Shown: positions 17,507-25,475, counted from the stretch's first letter. The stretch: 35,388 nucleotides of DNA from CAZYYO01 sp964650965 (GCA_964650965.1 CAZYYO010000020.1:1-35388); one strand, 5' to 3'. Notes: generated by a model not told the origin, from the letters alone. Program-made: numbers and translations.

Positions 17507-18268
17507 ATGTTTACCAAAAGAATCATTCCTTGTCTTGATGTGAAGGATGGAAGAGTTGTAAAAGGTGTTAACTTTGTTGATCTAAAGGATGCTGGAGATC
17601 CGGTAGAGATTGCAGCCGCCTATGATAAAGCAGGTGCAGATGAAGTGGTTTTTCTAGATATTACGGCATCTAGTGACCATCGAAATACAGTAGTGGATAT
17701 GGTTCGTGCGGTGGCAGAAAATGTCTTTATTCCATTTACAGTAGGCGGTGGTATTCGCAGTGTTGAGGATTTTAGAGTGCTTTTAAGAGAGGGCGCCGAT
17801 AAGATTTCCATTAATTCCTCTGCGATTAATAATCCCCAGTTAATCCACGAGGCTTCAGAGAAGTTTGGAAGCCAGTGTGTGGTGGTGGCTATTGATGCAA
17901 AAAAAAGAGCGGATCAAAGTGGCTGGAATGTATATAAGAACGGCGGACGCATTGACGTAGGACTTGACGCAATCGCATGGGCAATGGAGGCGGAGCGTCT
18001 AGGAGCTGGAGAAATACTATTAACCAGCATGGATTGTGATGGAACGAAGGCAGGTTATGATATTGCACTTACCAGAGAAATCGCCAGTCATGTATCCATT
18101 CCGGTGATTGCATCTGGTGGTGCAGGAAATATGGAACATTTCTATGAAGCACTGACGGAGGGAAAAGCGGATGCAGCTTTGGCAGCTTCGTTATTCCACT
18201 ATAAAGAACTGGAAATAAAAGAAGTAAAGGAATATTTAAGAGAAAAAGGAGTACCTGTGAGACTATAG
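17507..18268 (+). CDS. hisF: Imidazole glycerol phosphate synthase, cyclase subunit
   Basis: The 253-residue TIM barrel converts PRFAR and ammonia to imidazole glycerol phosphate and AICAR. Both catalytic aspartates are present, D11 (IPCLDVKDG) and D130 (VVAIDAKK), as are the phosphate loops TVGGGIRS and ASGGAGN. Length is normal for the family. AAGGAGAG precedes the ATG. The AICAR by-product feeds the formyltransferase encoded at 20810, a metabolic link to the purine genes in this window. Confidence 0.96.
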   Translation: MFTKRIIPCLDVKDGRVVKGVNFVDLKDAGDPVEIAAAYDKAGADEVVFLDITASSDHRNTVVDMVRAVAENVFIPFTVGGGIRSVEDFRVLLREGADKISINSSAINNPQLIHEASEKFGSQCVVVAIDAKKRADQSGWNVYKNGGRIDVGLDAIAWAMEAERLGAGEILLTSMDCDGTKAGYDIALTREIASHVSIPVIASGGAGNMEHFYEALTEGKADAALAASLFHYKELEIKEVKEYLREKGVPVRL

Positions 18269-18306
18269 GTGATACATGCATAGAAAGCATTGCAAGGAGG
18301 AGAAAC

Positions 18307-18981
18307 ATGCCGGGGATTAGTAATGACTGGCTTTTGCCACTACAGGATGAATTTAAGAAACCGTATTATAAACAATTATTTCAAACCGTAAACCAGGAAT
18401 ACGCCAGGCACCAGGTGTTTCCGCCTGCTGACGATATTTTTAATGCATTTCATTTGACACCCCTTGAAAAGGTGAAAGTAGTAATTATAGGACAGGACCC
18501 TTATCATAATGTGAATCAGGCCCATGGATTATGCTTCTCTGTGCAGCCATCCGTGGAAATCCCTCCATCATTGGTTAATATTTATAAGGAATTGCATGAC
18601 GACCTGGGGTGTGAAATCCCCAACAATGGTTATCTTGTGAAATGGGCTACCCAGGGGGTTCTTATGTTGAACACTGTGCTTACAGTTCGTGCGCATCAGG
18701 CAAATTCCCATCAAAATATTGGTTGGGAACAGTTTACGGATGCAGTGATTCAAATCTTGGATCAGCAGGATCGTCCAATTGTATTTCTTCTATGGGGCAG
18801 ACCGGCACAAATGAAGAAAAGCATGCTTCACAATGAAAACCATTTGATTTTGGAAGCGCCACACCCATCTCCATTGTCTGCGTATCGTGGCTTCTTTGGA
18901 TGTAGACATTTTAGCAAAACAAATGATTTCTTAATTAGCAAAGGGATTGAACCCATTGACTGGCAGATTGAAAATGTATAA
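18307..18981 (+). CDS. ung: Uracil-DNA glycosylase, family 1
   Basis: The 224-residue enzyme removes uracil from DNA. The water-activating motif GQDPYHN (D64) and the DNA-intercalation motif HPSPLSAYRGF (H186) are intact, as are LLLWGRPAQ-like residues in the middle. CAAGGAGG (18292-18299) lies before the ATG. It follows hisF by 38 bases and probably shares its transcript. A weak inverted repeat (ATAAGT/ACTTAT, 18992-19014) lies just after the stop, without a clear T tract. Confidence 0.96.
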   Translation: MPGISNDWLLPLQDEFKKPYYKQLFQTVNQEYARHQVFPPADDIFNAFHLTPLEKVKVVIIGQDPYHNVNQAHGLCFSVQPSVEIPPSLVNIYKELHDDLGCEIPNNGYLVKWATQGVLMLNTVLTVRAHQANSHQNIGWEQFTDAVIQILDQQDRPIVFLLWGRPAQMKKSMLHNENHLILEAPHPSPLSAYRGFFGCRHFSKTNDFLISKGIEPIDWQIENV

Positions 18982-19027
18982 TACAAAAAATATAAGTGCA
19001 TAGGAAGTACTTATGATTTTAAGTTAT

Positions 19028-19056
19028 TTGACGATATATGTAATAGAGGCTATAAT
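19028..19056 (+). promoter_or_regulatory. Sigma-A promoter of the FliD-like gene
   Basis: TTGACG (19028-19033), a 17-base spacer and TATAAT (19051-19056) form a near-consensus promoter. The leader of about 65 bases contains a small hairpin, CCACAT-GG-ATGTGG (19088-19101), ten bases before the ribosome site AAAGGAG. Confidence 0.78.
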
Positions 19057-19125
19057 ATAAATATATTATGTAGCATGCAATGAGGTTCCACATGGATGTG
19101 GTTGATTTTCAAAGGAGTGATGAAT

Positions 19126-19875
19126 ATGTCATTAACAGCAGCTTCGTTAGATTCTAGTTCTCTTAGTACTTTGTTTTCAGGAATGAGCGCTTCAAGTGGT
19201 TCAAAAGGAGCTTCTTCCAATTCCATAATTGCTGATTATTACAGCATTCAGAATGGTTCTTATTATAAGATGATGAAGGCTTATTATAATAAGGTTGACA
19301 CATCGGATCAAAGCAGCAGCTCCTCTCAAAAAGGAGATAGCGTTACTGCACTGAATAAATTGCAGACCAGTGCTACCAGTTTGAAAAAAACAGCAGATGC
19401 TCTTTTGACAAAGGGAAGTGATTCGGTCTTTAACAAGGTTACTTCAACAGATGAAAACGGAAAGACTACAACAGGATACGATACCGATAAAATTTACAAG
19501 GCAGTCAATTCTTTTATTGATGATTATAATGCAATGATTACAGCAGGCAAGAAAACTTCTACCACAGGAGTGCTTACCTCGGTGTCTGGAATGACAGGAA
19601 GTACTGCACAAAATTCTATTCTTCTGGGCAAGTTGGGAATTACGGTTGGTATGGATAATAAGCTGTCCATTGATGAGACTGCATTTAAAAAAGCAGATAT
19701 GTCTATCGCACAATCTGTTTTTCAATCAGCTGGAGGATACGCATACCAAATTAGTGCCAAGGCTTCCATGGCAAATTATTATGCAGGTAATGAATTCTCC
19801 ACTGCAAACAGCTACACTAGTGTAGGGAAATATACCTTGAGCAATGCGGGGAATGCCTATAATAACTTTATCTAA
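19126..19875 (+). CDS. FliD-like (flagellar hook-associated type) protein
   Basis: The 249-residue product is rich in Ser, Thr and Ala, has no signal peptide and starts with a Ser-rich segment (residues 4-30). The part from about 125 to 215 resembles the C-terminal FliD domain: VNSFIDDYNAMI, then LGKLGITVGMDNKLSIDETAFKKA, then an SVFQSAGGYAYQISAKA stretch. Full-length FliD caps are about 450-900 residues, so this is a short derivative or a separate family using the same fold. Such proteins leave the cell through the flagellar export gate, but that is inference here. The ATG at 19126 is eight bases after AAAGGAG; one at 19120 is too close. No flagellar gene is adjacent. Confidence 0.68.
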   Translation: MSLTAASLDSSSLSTLFSGMSASSGSKGASSNSIIADYYSIQNGSYYKMMKAYYNKVDTSDQSSSSSQKGDSVTALNKLQTSATSLKKTADALLTKGSDSVFNKVTSTDENGKTTTGYDTDKIYKAVNSFIDDYNAMITAGKKTSTTGVLTSVSGMTGSTAQNSILLGKLGITVGMDNKLSIDETAFKKADMSIAQSVFQSAGGYAYQISAKASMANYYAGNEFSTANSYTSVGKYTLSNAGNAYNNFI

Positions 19876-19884
19876 TAATTATTT

Positions 19885-19914
19885 AGAGGGAACAGAAATG
19901 TTTCCTCTTTTTTT
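19885..19914 (+). terminator. Intrinsic terminator after the FliD-like gene
   Basis: AGAGGGAAC pairs with GTTTCCTCT (one G-U pair) around a short loop and is followed by a run of seven T. Confidence 0.85.
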
Positions 19915-20016
19915 GTTGCTATGTTTATAAGTAAAACATTATAAAACATGATATTTATAAACCCAACTAATAAGTTCCATAAGGAAAAGTATATAGATAA
20001 AATAGCAAAAGTGAGA

Positions 20017-20022
20017 TATAAT
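20017..20022 (+). promoter_or_regulatory. Probable -10 box of the purine gene pair
   Basis: TATAAT at 20017-20022 has a four-of-six -35 match (TAGATA, 19994-19999) at 17 bases. The leader contains an imperfect hairpin at 20047-20067 (AATGCTTCT/AGGAGGCATT) just before the ribosome site AGAAGGAGGA. The AT-rich stretch upstream has an 8-bp inverted repeat, GTTTATAA (19923-19930) and TTATAAAC (19955-19962). I see no purine riboswitch. Confidence 0.45.
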
Positions 20023-20084
20023 GTACTAGATAAATTGTACGTAGGCAATGCTTCTGCAGGAGGCATTACAAGAAGGAGGATATT

Positions 20085-20792
20085 ATGTTATCAATGGAAA
20101 AAGAGTTACAGGGCAATTCCTATCCAGGAAGAGGTATTGTGATCGGTAAGACTCCAGATGGTAAGAAAGCGGTATGTGCTTATTTTATTATGGGAAGAAG
20201 CGAAAACAGCAGAAACCGTGTGTTTGTAGAAGATGGAGAAGGCATCCGTACACAGGCATTTGATCCTTCTAAATTAAGTGACCCTAGTTTGATTATATAT
20301 GCACCGGTAAGAGTTCTGGGAAATAAGACGATTGTTACCAATGGTGATCAGACAGATACTATATATGAATTAATGGACAAGCAGATGACGTTCGAACAGT
20401 CTCTTCGTACCAGAGAATTTGAGCCGGATGGACCGAACTACACACCTAGAATTTCAGGCATTATGCATTTAGAAGACGGTAAGTTTAATTATGCAATGTC
20501 TATTTTAAAAAGCAATAACGGTAATCCAGATGCCTGCAATCGTTATACCTTTGCTTATGAGAATCCGGTAGCAGGGGAAGGACATTTTATCCACACCTAT
20601 ATGCAGGATGGCAATCCACTTCCAAGCTTCCAGGGTGAGCCTAAGCTGGTGGAAATGGATAATGATATGGAAGCATTTACCAATATGCTGTGGAACAGCT
20701 TAAATGAAGATAATAAGGTGTCATTGTTTGTACGTTATATTGATATTGCTACCGGAGCAGTAAGCTCTAACATTGTAAATAAAAACAAATAA
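20085..20792 (+). CDS. IMP cyclohydrolase, PurO type
   Basis: The 235-residue protein matches the IMP_cyclohyd (PurO-like) family first known from archaea, with GRGIVIGKTPDGKKAVCAYFIMGRSENSRNRVF at the start and PNYTPRISG in the middle. It should close FAICAR to IMP, the last step of purine synthesis. It is unrelated to the cyclohydrolase domain of bifunctional PurH. The formyltransferase for the preceding step begins 17 bases downstream, which supports the call. AGAAGGAGGA (20071-20080) precedes the ATG. Confidence 0.85.
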   Translation: MLSMEKELQGNSYPGRGIVIGKTPDGKKAVCAYFIMGRSENSRNRVFVEDGEGIRTQAFDPSKLSDPSLIIYAPVRVLGNKTIVTNGDQTDTIYELMDKQMTFEQSLRTREFEPDGPNYTPRISGIMHLEDGKFNYAMSILKSNNGNPDACNRYTFAYENPVAGEGHFIHTYMQDGNPLPSFQGEPKLVEMDNDMEAFTNMLWNSLNEDNKVSLFVRYIDIATGAVSSNIVNKNK

Positions 20793-20809
20793 TAAGCGAG
20801 GTGTACATA

Positions 20810-21988
20810 ATGAAGGAATTAGAATTAAAATATGGATGTAACCCAAATCAGAAGCCATCTAGAATTTATATGGAAGAGGGCGAGCTTCCCATTAAGGTAT
20901 TATGTGGAAAGCCAGGATATATTAACTTCCTGGATGCATTCAATGGCTGGCAGCTGGTAAGTGAGTTAAAGCGTGCAACAGGACTTCCTGCAGCAGCCTC
21001 CTTTAAGCATGTATCTCCAGCAGGTGCAGCGGTAGGTCTGCCAATGTCTGATGTTGAGAAGCACATTTATTGGGTAGATGATATGGACGTAGAATGCACT
21101 CCATTGGCAAATGCATATGCCAGAGCCAGAGGTGCAGACCGTATGTCCAGCTTTGGCGATTTTATTTCTCTTTCTGATGTATGTGACGAAGCTACTGCAT
21201 TGATTATTAAAAGAGAGGTGTCCGATGGTGTCATTGCTCCAGGATATGAACCAAAAGCTCTGGAAATTCTTCAGGCTAAGAAAAAGGGGAATTACAACGT
21301 GATTGAAATTGACCCTAATTATGTTCCAAAGCCTATTGAAAGAAAAGAAGTATTTGGAATCACCTTTGAGCAGGGAAGAAATGAATTAAAGATTGATCAG
21401 GATTTCTTCAATCATATTGTTACAGAGAACAAAGAGCTTCCAGATTTAGCTAAGATTGATTTGGCAATTGCAATGATTACCTTAAAATATACTCAGTCCA
21501 ATTCTGTATGCTATGCCAAAGATGGTCAGGCCATTGGTATTGGAGCTGGTCAGCAGTCTAGAATCCACTGTACCAGACTTGCAGGAAGCAAGGCTGATAA
21601 CTGGTTCCTTCGTCAGTCACCCCAGGTGCTTGGACTTCAGTTCGTTGATAATATTAGAAGAGCAGATCGTGACAATGCCATTGATTTATATATTGGAGAG
21701 GAATATATGGATGTGTTGGCAGATGGTGCATGGGAGAATATCTTCAAAGTAAAACCACATGTATTTACAAGGGAAGAGAAGCGTGCATGGCTGGAACAAA
21801 TGGATCATGTGGCACTTGGTTCGGATGCGTTCTTCCCATTTGGTGATAATATTGAACGTGCTCATAAGAGTGGAGTTAGTTATGTTGCCCAGCCAGGTGG
21901 CTCTATTCGAGATGATCATGTAATTGATACTTGTAATAAGTATGGGATTGTGATGGCGTTTACGGGAATCCGGTTGTTCCATCACTAG
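20810..21988 (+). CDS. AICAR formyltransferase, stand-alone (PurH C-terminal type)
   Basis: The 392-residue enzyme transfers a formyl group from 10-formyltetrahydrofolate to AICAR. Typical PurH transformylase motifs are visible: ASFKHVSPAGAAVG (containing the KH pair), YARARGADRMSSFGDFIS, IGAGQQSRIHCTRLAG, and SDAFFPFGDNI with SYVAQPGGSIRDD at the end. The N-terminal IMP cyclohydrolase domain of ordinary PurH (about 200 residues) is absent; the upstream gene supplies that activity. I chose the ATG at 20810, with GCGAGGTG upstream, over the GTG at 20801, which overlaps that ribosome site. Confidence 0.93.
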   Translation: MKELELKYGCNPNQKPSRIYMEEGELPIKVLCGKPGYINFLDAFNGWQLVSELKRATGLPAAASFKHVSPAGAAVGLPMSDVEKHIYWVDDMDVECTPLANAYARARGADRMSSFGDFISLSDVCDEATALIIKREVSDGVIAPGYEPKALEILQAKKKGNYNVIEIDPNYVPKPIERKEVFGITFEQGRNELKIDQDFFNHIVTENKELPDLAKIDLAIAMITLKYTQSNSVCYAKDGQAIGIGAGQQSRIHCTRLAGSKADNWFLRQSPQVLGLQFVDNIRRADRDNAIDLYIGEEYMDVLADGAWENIFKVKPHVFTREEKRAWLEQMDHVALGSDAFFPFGDNIERAHKSGVSYVAQPGGSIRDDHVIDTCNKYGIVMAFTGIRLFHH

Positions 21989-22011
21989 AAAAGGTTGGTA
22001 GACTACGCCCC

Positions 22012-22185
22012 CCGCGGTATCGTCGGAACGTACACGTACCCCTTGGTAAGAAAATTCGCTCTCGCTCTGGTTAAAACGTAGCAGTACTAACTTCGTGGCG
22101 GCTGATGCCTCCACTCAGTAAGTGCTGACGTTTTAAACAGATTTTCTTGCTCAAGGGGTACGTGTACGTTCCGGCGATACCGCGG
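22012..22185. repeat. Long inverted-repeat (hairpin) element between convergent genes
   Basis: Arms at 22012-22045 and 22152-22185 are complementary over 34 bases with a single T/G position, from CCGCGGTATCG to CCCCTTG. Inside, AAGAAAAT pairs with ATTTTCTT, TTAAAACGT with ACGTTTTAA, and GGC-TGAT-GCC forms the tip, so the whole 174 bases fold as one imperfect hairpin. Weaker pairing (GGT, GTA, GAC) may extend it to 21993-22200. It holds no ORF and lacks a T tract. A miniature transposable element or a clade-specific palindromic repeat is the likeliest explanation; a bidirectional terminator role is possible. Confidence 0.85.
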
Positions 22186-22270
22186 AGGTCTTACGTTACC
22201 GTCTGTTTTTAGGTGATGGGGTGGCGTGCTTTGTAAATGCCATGCTATATTTTACGCGTTGTGGGCTGTT

Positions 22271-23524
22271 TTAGATGCTGGGAGTGGGGGATATATTCCC
22301 TAGGGTGAATTGGCGGGTGTATTCGGTGGGGTAGGGCTTGTGGTTACGGTTGGTTAGGATGATGTTTCGGATGTTGCTGGCATGGATGTCTTTTTCAAAT
22401 AGCTGCAAGGCTTTGGGGGGCAGGACATTTTTGGCTGTTTTAGGCTGGAGGATGATAGGGGTGTTGGCCTCTTTTTTCATGGTGTTAAGAAGCTGGCTTC
22501 CGTTTTCAGTGAAACCTAGAATGCGTAGGTAGGGAGCATGGCTTTCTGGTGATTTATATAATTCATCGGTGATGTCTAGGAGGATGTGGCATAGGACTCT
22601 GGAGATTCTGGAGTAGGCCATATCCTTTGTTTTTATCAGTTGACAGAATTGTTCTACGGTTTCGTATTGATTTCGGTAATTCAGGATGCGATTGGATAAT
22701 TGGGGTGTGCAGTCCTGATAGTGGCTGTAGTCATTGTGAGCTAGCAGCTGATGATGCAGCAGGATGGAGCAGTCGTTGGTGAAGATACACTCATCCTGTG
22801 CATATGCAGCATTTAAAATGCCTCTGGCCGAGGTGGGGATTCCGCTTTCTAGGAGTTCATGATGCAGAATGTCCTGGCTGGTGGAGGTGGATAGAATGTT
22901 TCGTATCCCTGTGGCAGACAGGTTGTTTTCATGGGGGATGGCTTCACTGTCATGGTAGGAAGCACCCTGACGCTTTAGGCACACTGGGGTTATGGCATAG
23001 TGATTTTTCATGATGGCTTTCACATATTCTACTCCGAGAATATTATTAGGCTGGTTCATGAAAGCTTCCGGCACATCATCAGACAGTGCTTTGGCTCTTG
23101 CCTGGGCATAGGACAAGCCTTGGGTTAAGTTCTTCTGCAATGTATGCTTAAATGCAGCGGGCTCTTCTAAGAGAATCTGGGCAGCCTTCTTATAATAGGT
23201 TAAATCATCCCATTCTCCGCCGAACAGCAGGGTGTCTACTACATTTGTAGCAGCAAGAAGACTGACAGCGGCGGCAGCAAACAGTTCCGCACTGGCAGTA
23301 GAATAAACCACCGGCAGTTCTATTATCATATCAGCACCATTTAACAGGGCACATTGACTTCTTAAATATTTGTCTATGATAGCCGGGGTGCCTCGTTGCA
23401 GGAAGCTTCCACTCATAACCACAATGATCTGGTCGGCATGAAGAACCTCTCTGGCATAACGCAGCTGATAGGCGTGTCCGTTATGAAATGGATTATATTC
23501 TGCAATGATTCCCACTGTTTTCAT
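22271..23524 (-). CDS. tmcAL: tRNA(Met) cytidine acetate ligase (YlbM family)
   Basis: The 417-residue protein matches TmcAL, which uses ATP and acetate to make N4-acetylcytidine at the wobble position of elongator tRNA(Met). The nucleotidyltransferase motif is GIIAEYNPFHNGH at residues 5-17, followed by VVMSGSFLQRGTPAIIDK, ADMIIELP and LSATGIRN. Length equals the Bacillus enzyme (about 415). The ATG at 23524 is preceded on the minus strand by TTGGAGGA; a longer frame to 23671 would run through the promoter. It diverges from ackA, which handles the same substrate, acetate. Its 3' end is G-poor on the coding strand, as expected for a lagging-strand gene. Confidence 0.9.
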   Translation of the reverse strand: MKTVGIIAEYNPFHNGHAYQLRYAREVLHADQIIVVMSGSFLQRGTPAIIDKYLRSQCALLNGADMIIELPVVYSTASAELFAAAAVSLLAATNVVDTLLFGGEWDDLTYYKKAAQILLEEPAAFKHTLQKNLTQGLSYAQARAKALSDDVPEAFMNQPNNILGVEYVKAIMKNHYAITPVCLKRQGASYHDSEAIPHENNLSATGIRNILSTSTSQDILHHELLESGIPTSARGILNAAYAQDECIFTNDCSILLHHQLLAHNDYSHYQDCTPQLSNRILNYRNQYETVEQFCQLIKTKDMAYSRISRVLCHILLDITDELYKSPESHAPYLRILGFTENGSQLLNTMKKEANTPIILQPKTAKNVLPPKALQLFEKDIHASNIRNIILTNRNHKPYPTEYTRQFTLGNISPTPSI

Positions 23525-23552
23525 GGTTTCCTCCAATAAGATTGTTTTTTTT

Positions 23553-23581
23553 ATGATACCATGTAGCGAATCAGCTTTCAA
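23553..23581 (-). promoter_or_regulatory. Promoter of tmcAL
   Basis: On the minus strand TTGAAA (23581-23576), a 17-base spacer and TATCAT (23558-23553) form a good sigma-A promoter about 29 bases before the start codon. Confidence 0.65.
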
Positions 23582-23595
23582 TTTATTGTTTGCCC

Positions 23596-23624
23596 TTGAA
23601 GAGAAAAATATTTGAGAGTATAAT
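23596..23624 (+). promoter_or_regulatory. Promoter of ackA
   Basis: TTGAAG (23596-23601), a 17-base spacer and a perfect TATAAT (23619-23624). Its -35 is 14 bases from the -35 of the divergent tmcAL promoter, so the two are back to back. Confidence 0.72.
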
Positions 23625-23694
23625 AATTTATATTGCGGAATACTATGACTTGTACTCATTTTATTCAACAAAAGCAGAAAGGAAAAATAAGAAT

Positions 23695-24885
23695 ATGAAT
23701 ATTTTGGTAATTAATTGTGGAAGCTCATCTTTGAAATATCAGGTGATTGATTCTGAGACAGAGCAGGTAAGAGCAAAGGGGCTATGCGAGAGAATAGGTA
23801 TCGATGGTCGTCTTGTATATCAGCCGGAAGGCGGAGAAAAAGAGATTACAGAGGCAGCAATGCCTACACATAAAGAGGCAGTGAAGCTGGTATTAGATGC
23901 ACTGTGCAACGATAAGACAGGTGTGTTATCAAGTCTTGCTGAAATCGATGCCATTGGTCATCGTCTGGTACATGGTGGAGAAGAATTTGCAGCGTCTACC
24001 ATTGTTACAGATGAGGTTGTTGCAGCGGTAGATAGATGCAGCGATTTGGCACCCCTTCACAATCCAGCTAATATTATTGGAATCAATGCATGTAAGGAAT
24101 TAATGCCGGAAGTACCAATGGTTGGTGTATTTGATACTGCATTCCATCAGACTATGCCGGAGAAGGCATATATGTATGGTATTCCATATGAATATTATGA
24201 GAAATATAAGGTTCGTAAATATGGTTTCCACGGAACCAGCCACAGCTTCGTATCTAAGAGAGTAGCAGAGATCGATGGAGCTGATTACAATAACACCAAG
24301 ACCATCGTATGTCATCTTGGAAATGGAGCAAGCATCTGTGCAGTATTAAATGGAAAGTCTGTTGATACCTCTATGGGATTATCTCCATTGGAAGGCTTAA
24401 TCATGGGAACTCGTTCCGGAGATGTTGATCCTTCTGTTTTGGAATTTATCGCTAACAAGGAAGGAATGGACATTACAGGGGTTATGAATGTGTTAAATAA
24501 GAAGTCCGGTGTAGAAGGAATCTCTGGCGTATCCTCAGATTTCCGTGACCTAGAGGCTGCTGCAAAGGATGGAAATAAGAGAGCACAGTTAGCAGAGAGT
24601 ATGTTTGCTTATCGCGTTGCGAAATACATCGGAAGCTATATTGCAGCTATGAACGGTGTTGATATTATTGCATTTACCGCAGGTCTTGGAGAAAATAATG
24701 GTGCCATCCGTAAAGAAATCTGTAATTACTTAGGATTTATGGGAGTTACCATTGATGATGAGGCCAATGCAATCAGAGGAGAGGAAACTCGTATTTCTGC
24801 AGCTGATTCCAAGGTTAAGGTATATGTAATTCCTACCAACGAAGAGCTTGCCATCGCAAGAGAGACTGCAGCCCTTGTAAAATAA
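23695..24885 (+). CDS. ackA: Acetate kinase
   Basis: The 396-residue enzyme makes ATP and acetate from acetyl phosphate and ADP, the energy-yielding end of acetate fermentation. Family landmarks are NCGSSSLKY at residue 7, R90 in IGHRLVHGG, D147 in GVFDTAFHQTMP, H179 in KYGFHGTSH, GNGASICAV and a C-terminal TNEELAIARE carrying the active-site Glu. Length is normal. The partner gene pta, often directly upstream in this family of bacteria, is not present. The ATG at 23695 has AGAAAGGA upstream; the frame extending to 23590 overlaps the promoter. Confidence 0.97.
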   Translation: MNILVINCGSSSLKYQVIDSETEQVRAKGLCERIGIDGRLVYQPEGGEKEITEAAMPTHKEAVKLVLDALCNDKTGVLSSLAEIDAIGHRLVHGGEEFAASTIVTDEVVAAVDRCSDLAPLHNPANIIGINACKELMPEVPMVGVFDTAFHQTMPEKAYMYGIPYEYYEKYKVRKYGFHGTSHSFVSKRVAEIDGADYNNTKTIVCHLGNGASICAVLNGKSVDTSMGLSPLEGLIMGTRSGDVDPSVLEFIANKEGMDITGVMNVLNKKSGVEGISGVSSDFRDLEAAAKDGNKRAQLAESMFAYRVAKYIGSYIAAMNGVDIIAFTAGLGENNGAIRKEICNYLGFMGVTIDDEANAIRGEETRISAADSKVKVYVIPTNEELAIARETAALVK

Positions 24886-24892
24886 AAAACTG

Positions 24893-24921
24893 TTGACAAC
24901 CACCCGTGGTCTATGTATAAT
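24893..24921 (+). promoter_or_regulatory. Consensus promoter of yceD with a palindrome in the spacer
   Basis: TTGACA (24893-24898), exactly 17 bases, then TATAAT (24916-24921): a perfect sigma-A promoter starting eight bases after the ackA stop. The spacer contains the 12-base palindrome ACCACCCGTGGT (24899-24910), beginning right after the -35, a place where a regulator could bind. Confidence 0.85.
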
Positions 24922-24947
24922 GGATTGAGTGTGGATAGGAGAATAAG

Positions 24948-25475
24948 ATGAAATTAGATATAACCGATGTGATTTCTACACAGGATAAGACGAAGAGCCT
25001 TACCGCAGAAATCGATATGGTGTCCTTTGATTCCAAGTTAGGATCCTTCCCAATCATAGAGAAAAAGCCATTCGATATATGTCTGACGAATGAAGATGAT
25101 AAGAAATTAATCATTACAGGCGAAACGGAGTTTAAGATTGTTATTCCATGTGATCGTTGTTTAGAATCTGTGGAGATGCCTTTTGAAGTGTCTATTGACG
25201 AAGAACTGTCTCTTGTAGATGGTCAAGTAGTGAAGGACGAGGATGAAGAGGCGATTACTTTCTTAGAGGAAGCCAAGCTTGATGTAGACAGACTGATTTA
25301 TGACGAAATCTTGGTTAACTGGCCCGCAAAAGTTTTGTGTAAGAGAGACTGCAAGGGCATATGTCCAAAATGTGGTCAGAATCTTAACCAACAAGACTGT
25401 GGATGTGACCGAACTGTGTTAGATCCAAGAATGGCAAAATTCCAAGATATCTTTAAAGAATTTAAGGAGGTGTAA
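24948..25475 (+). CDS. yceD: YceD family protein (DUF177), rRNA accumulation factor
   Basis: The 175-residue protein belongs to the YceD/DUF177 family, linked in E. coli and plants to 23S rRNA accumulation. It shows the typical CDRCLE motif near residue 66, an acidic middle (DEDEEAITFLEE) and a C-terminal cysteine cluster (CKRDCKGICPKCGQNLNQQDCGC) that probably binds zinc. Its place directly before rpmF is the conserved arrangement in most bacteria. TAGGAG precedes the ATG at 24948. The rpmF start is three bases after its stop. Confidence 0.92.
   Translation: MKLDITDVISTQDKTKSLTAEIDMVSFDSKLGSFPIIEKKPFDICLTNEDDKKLIITGETEFKIVIPCDRCLESVEMPFEVSIDEELSLVDGQVVKDEDEEAITFLEEAKLDVDRLIYDEILVNWPAKVLCKRDCKGICPKCGQNLNQQDCGCDRTVLDPRMAKFQDIFKEFKEV

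Noticed and set aside
16887..18268. HisH/HisF as surface-sugar paralogues (PseA/WbpG type)
   Set aside because: Both proteins have the normal length and all histidine-pathway catalytic residues, and no sugar-modification genes are nearby.
19915..20084. Purine riboswitch before the IMP synthesis genes
   Set aside because: No three-way junction or conserved purine-aptamer core can be drawn in the AT-rich leader; only a small hairpin is present.
22186..22270. A remnant of pta or another lost gene beside the long hairpin
   Set aside because: No reading frame there resembles a known protein, and the region is only 85 bases, so there is no evidence for a pseudogene.
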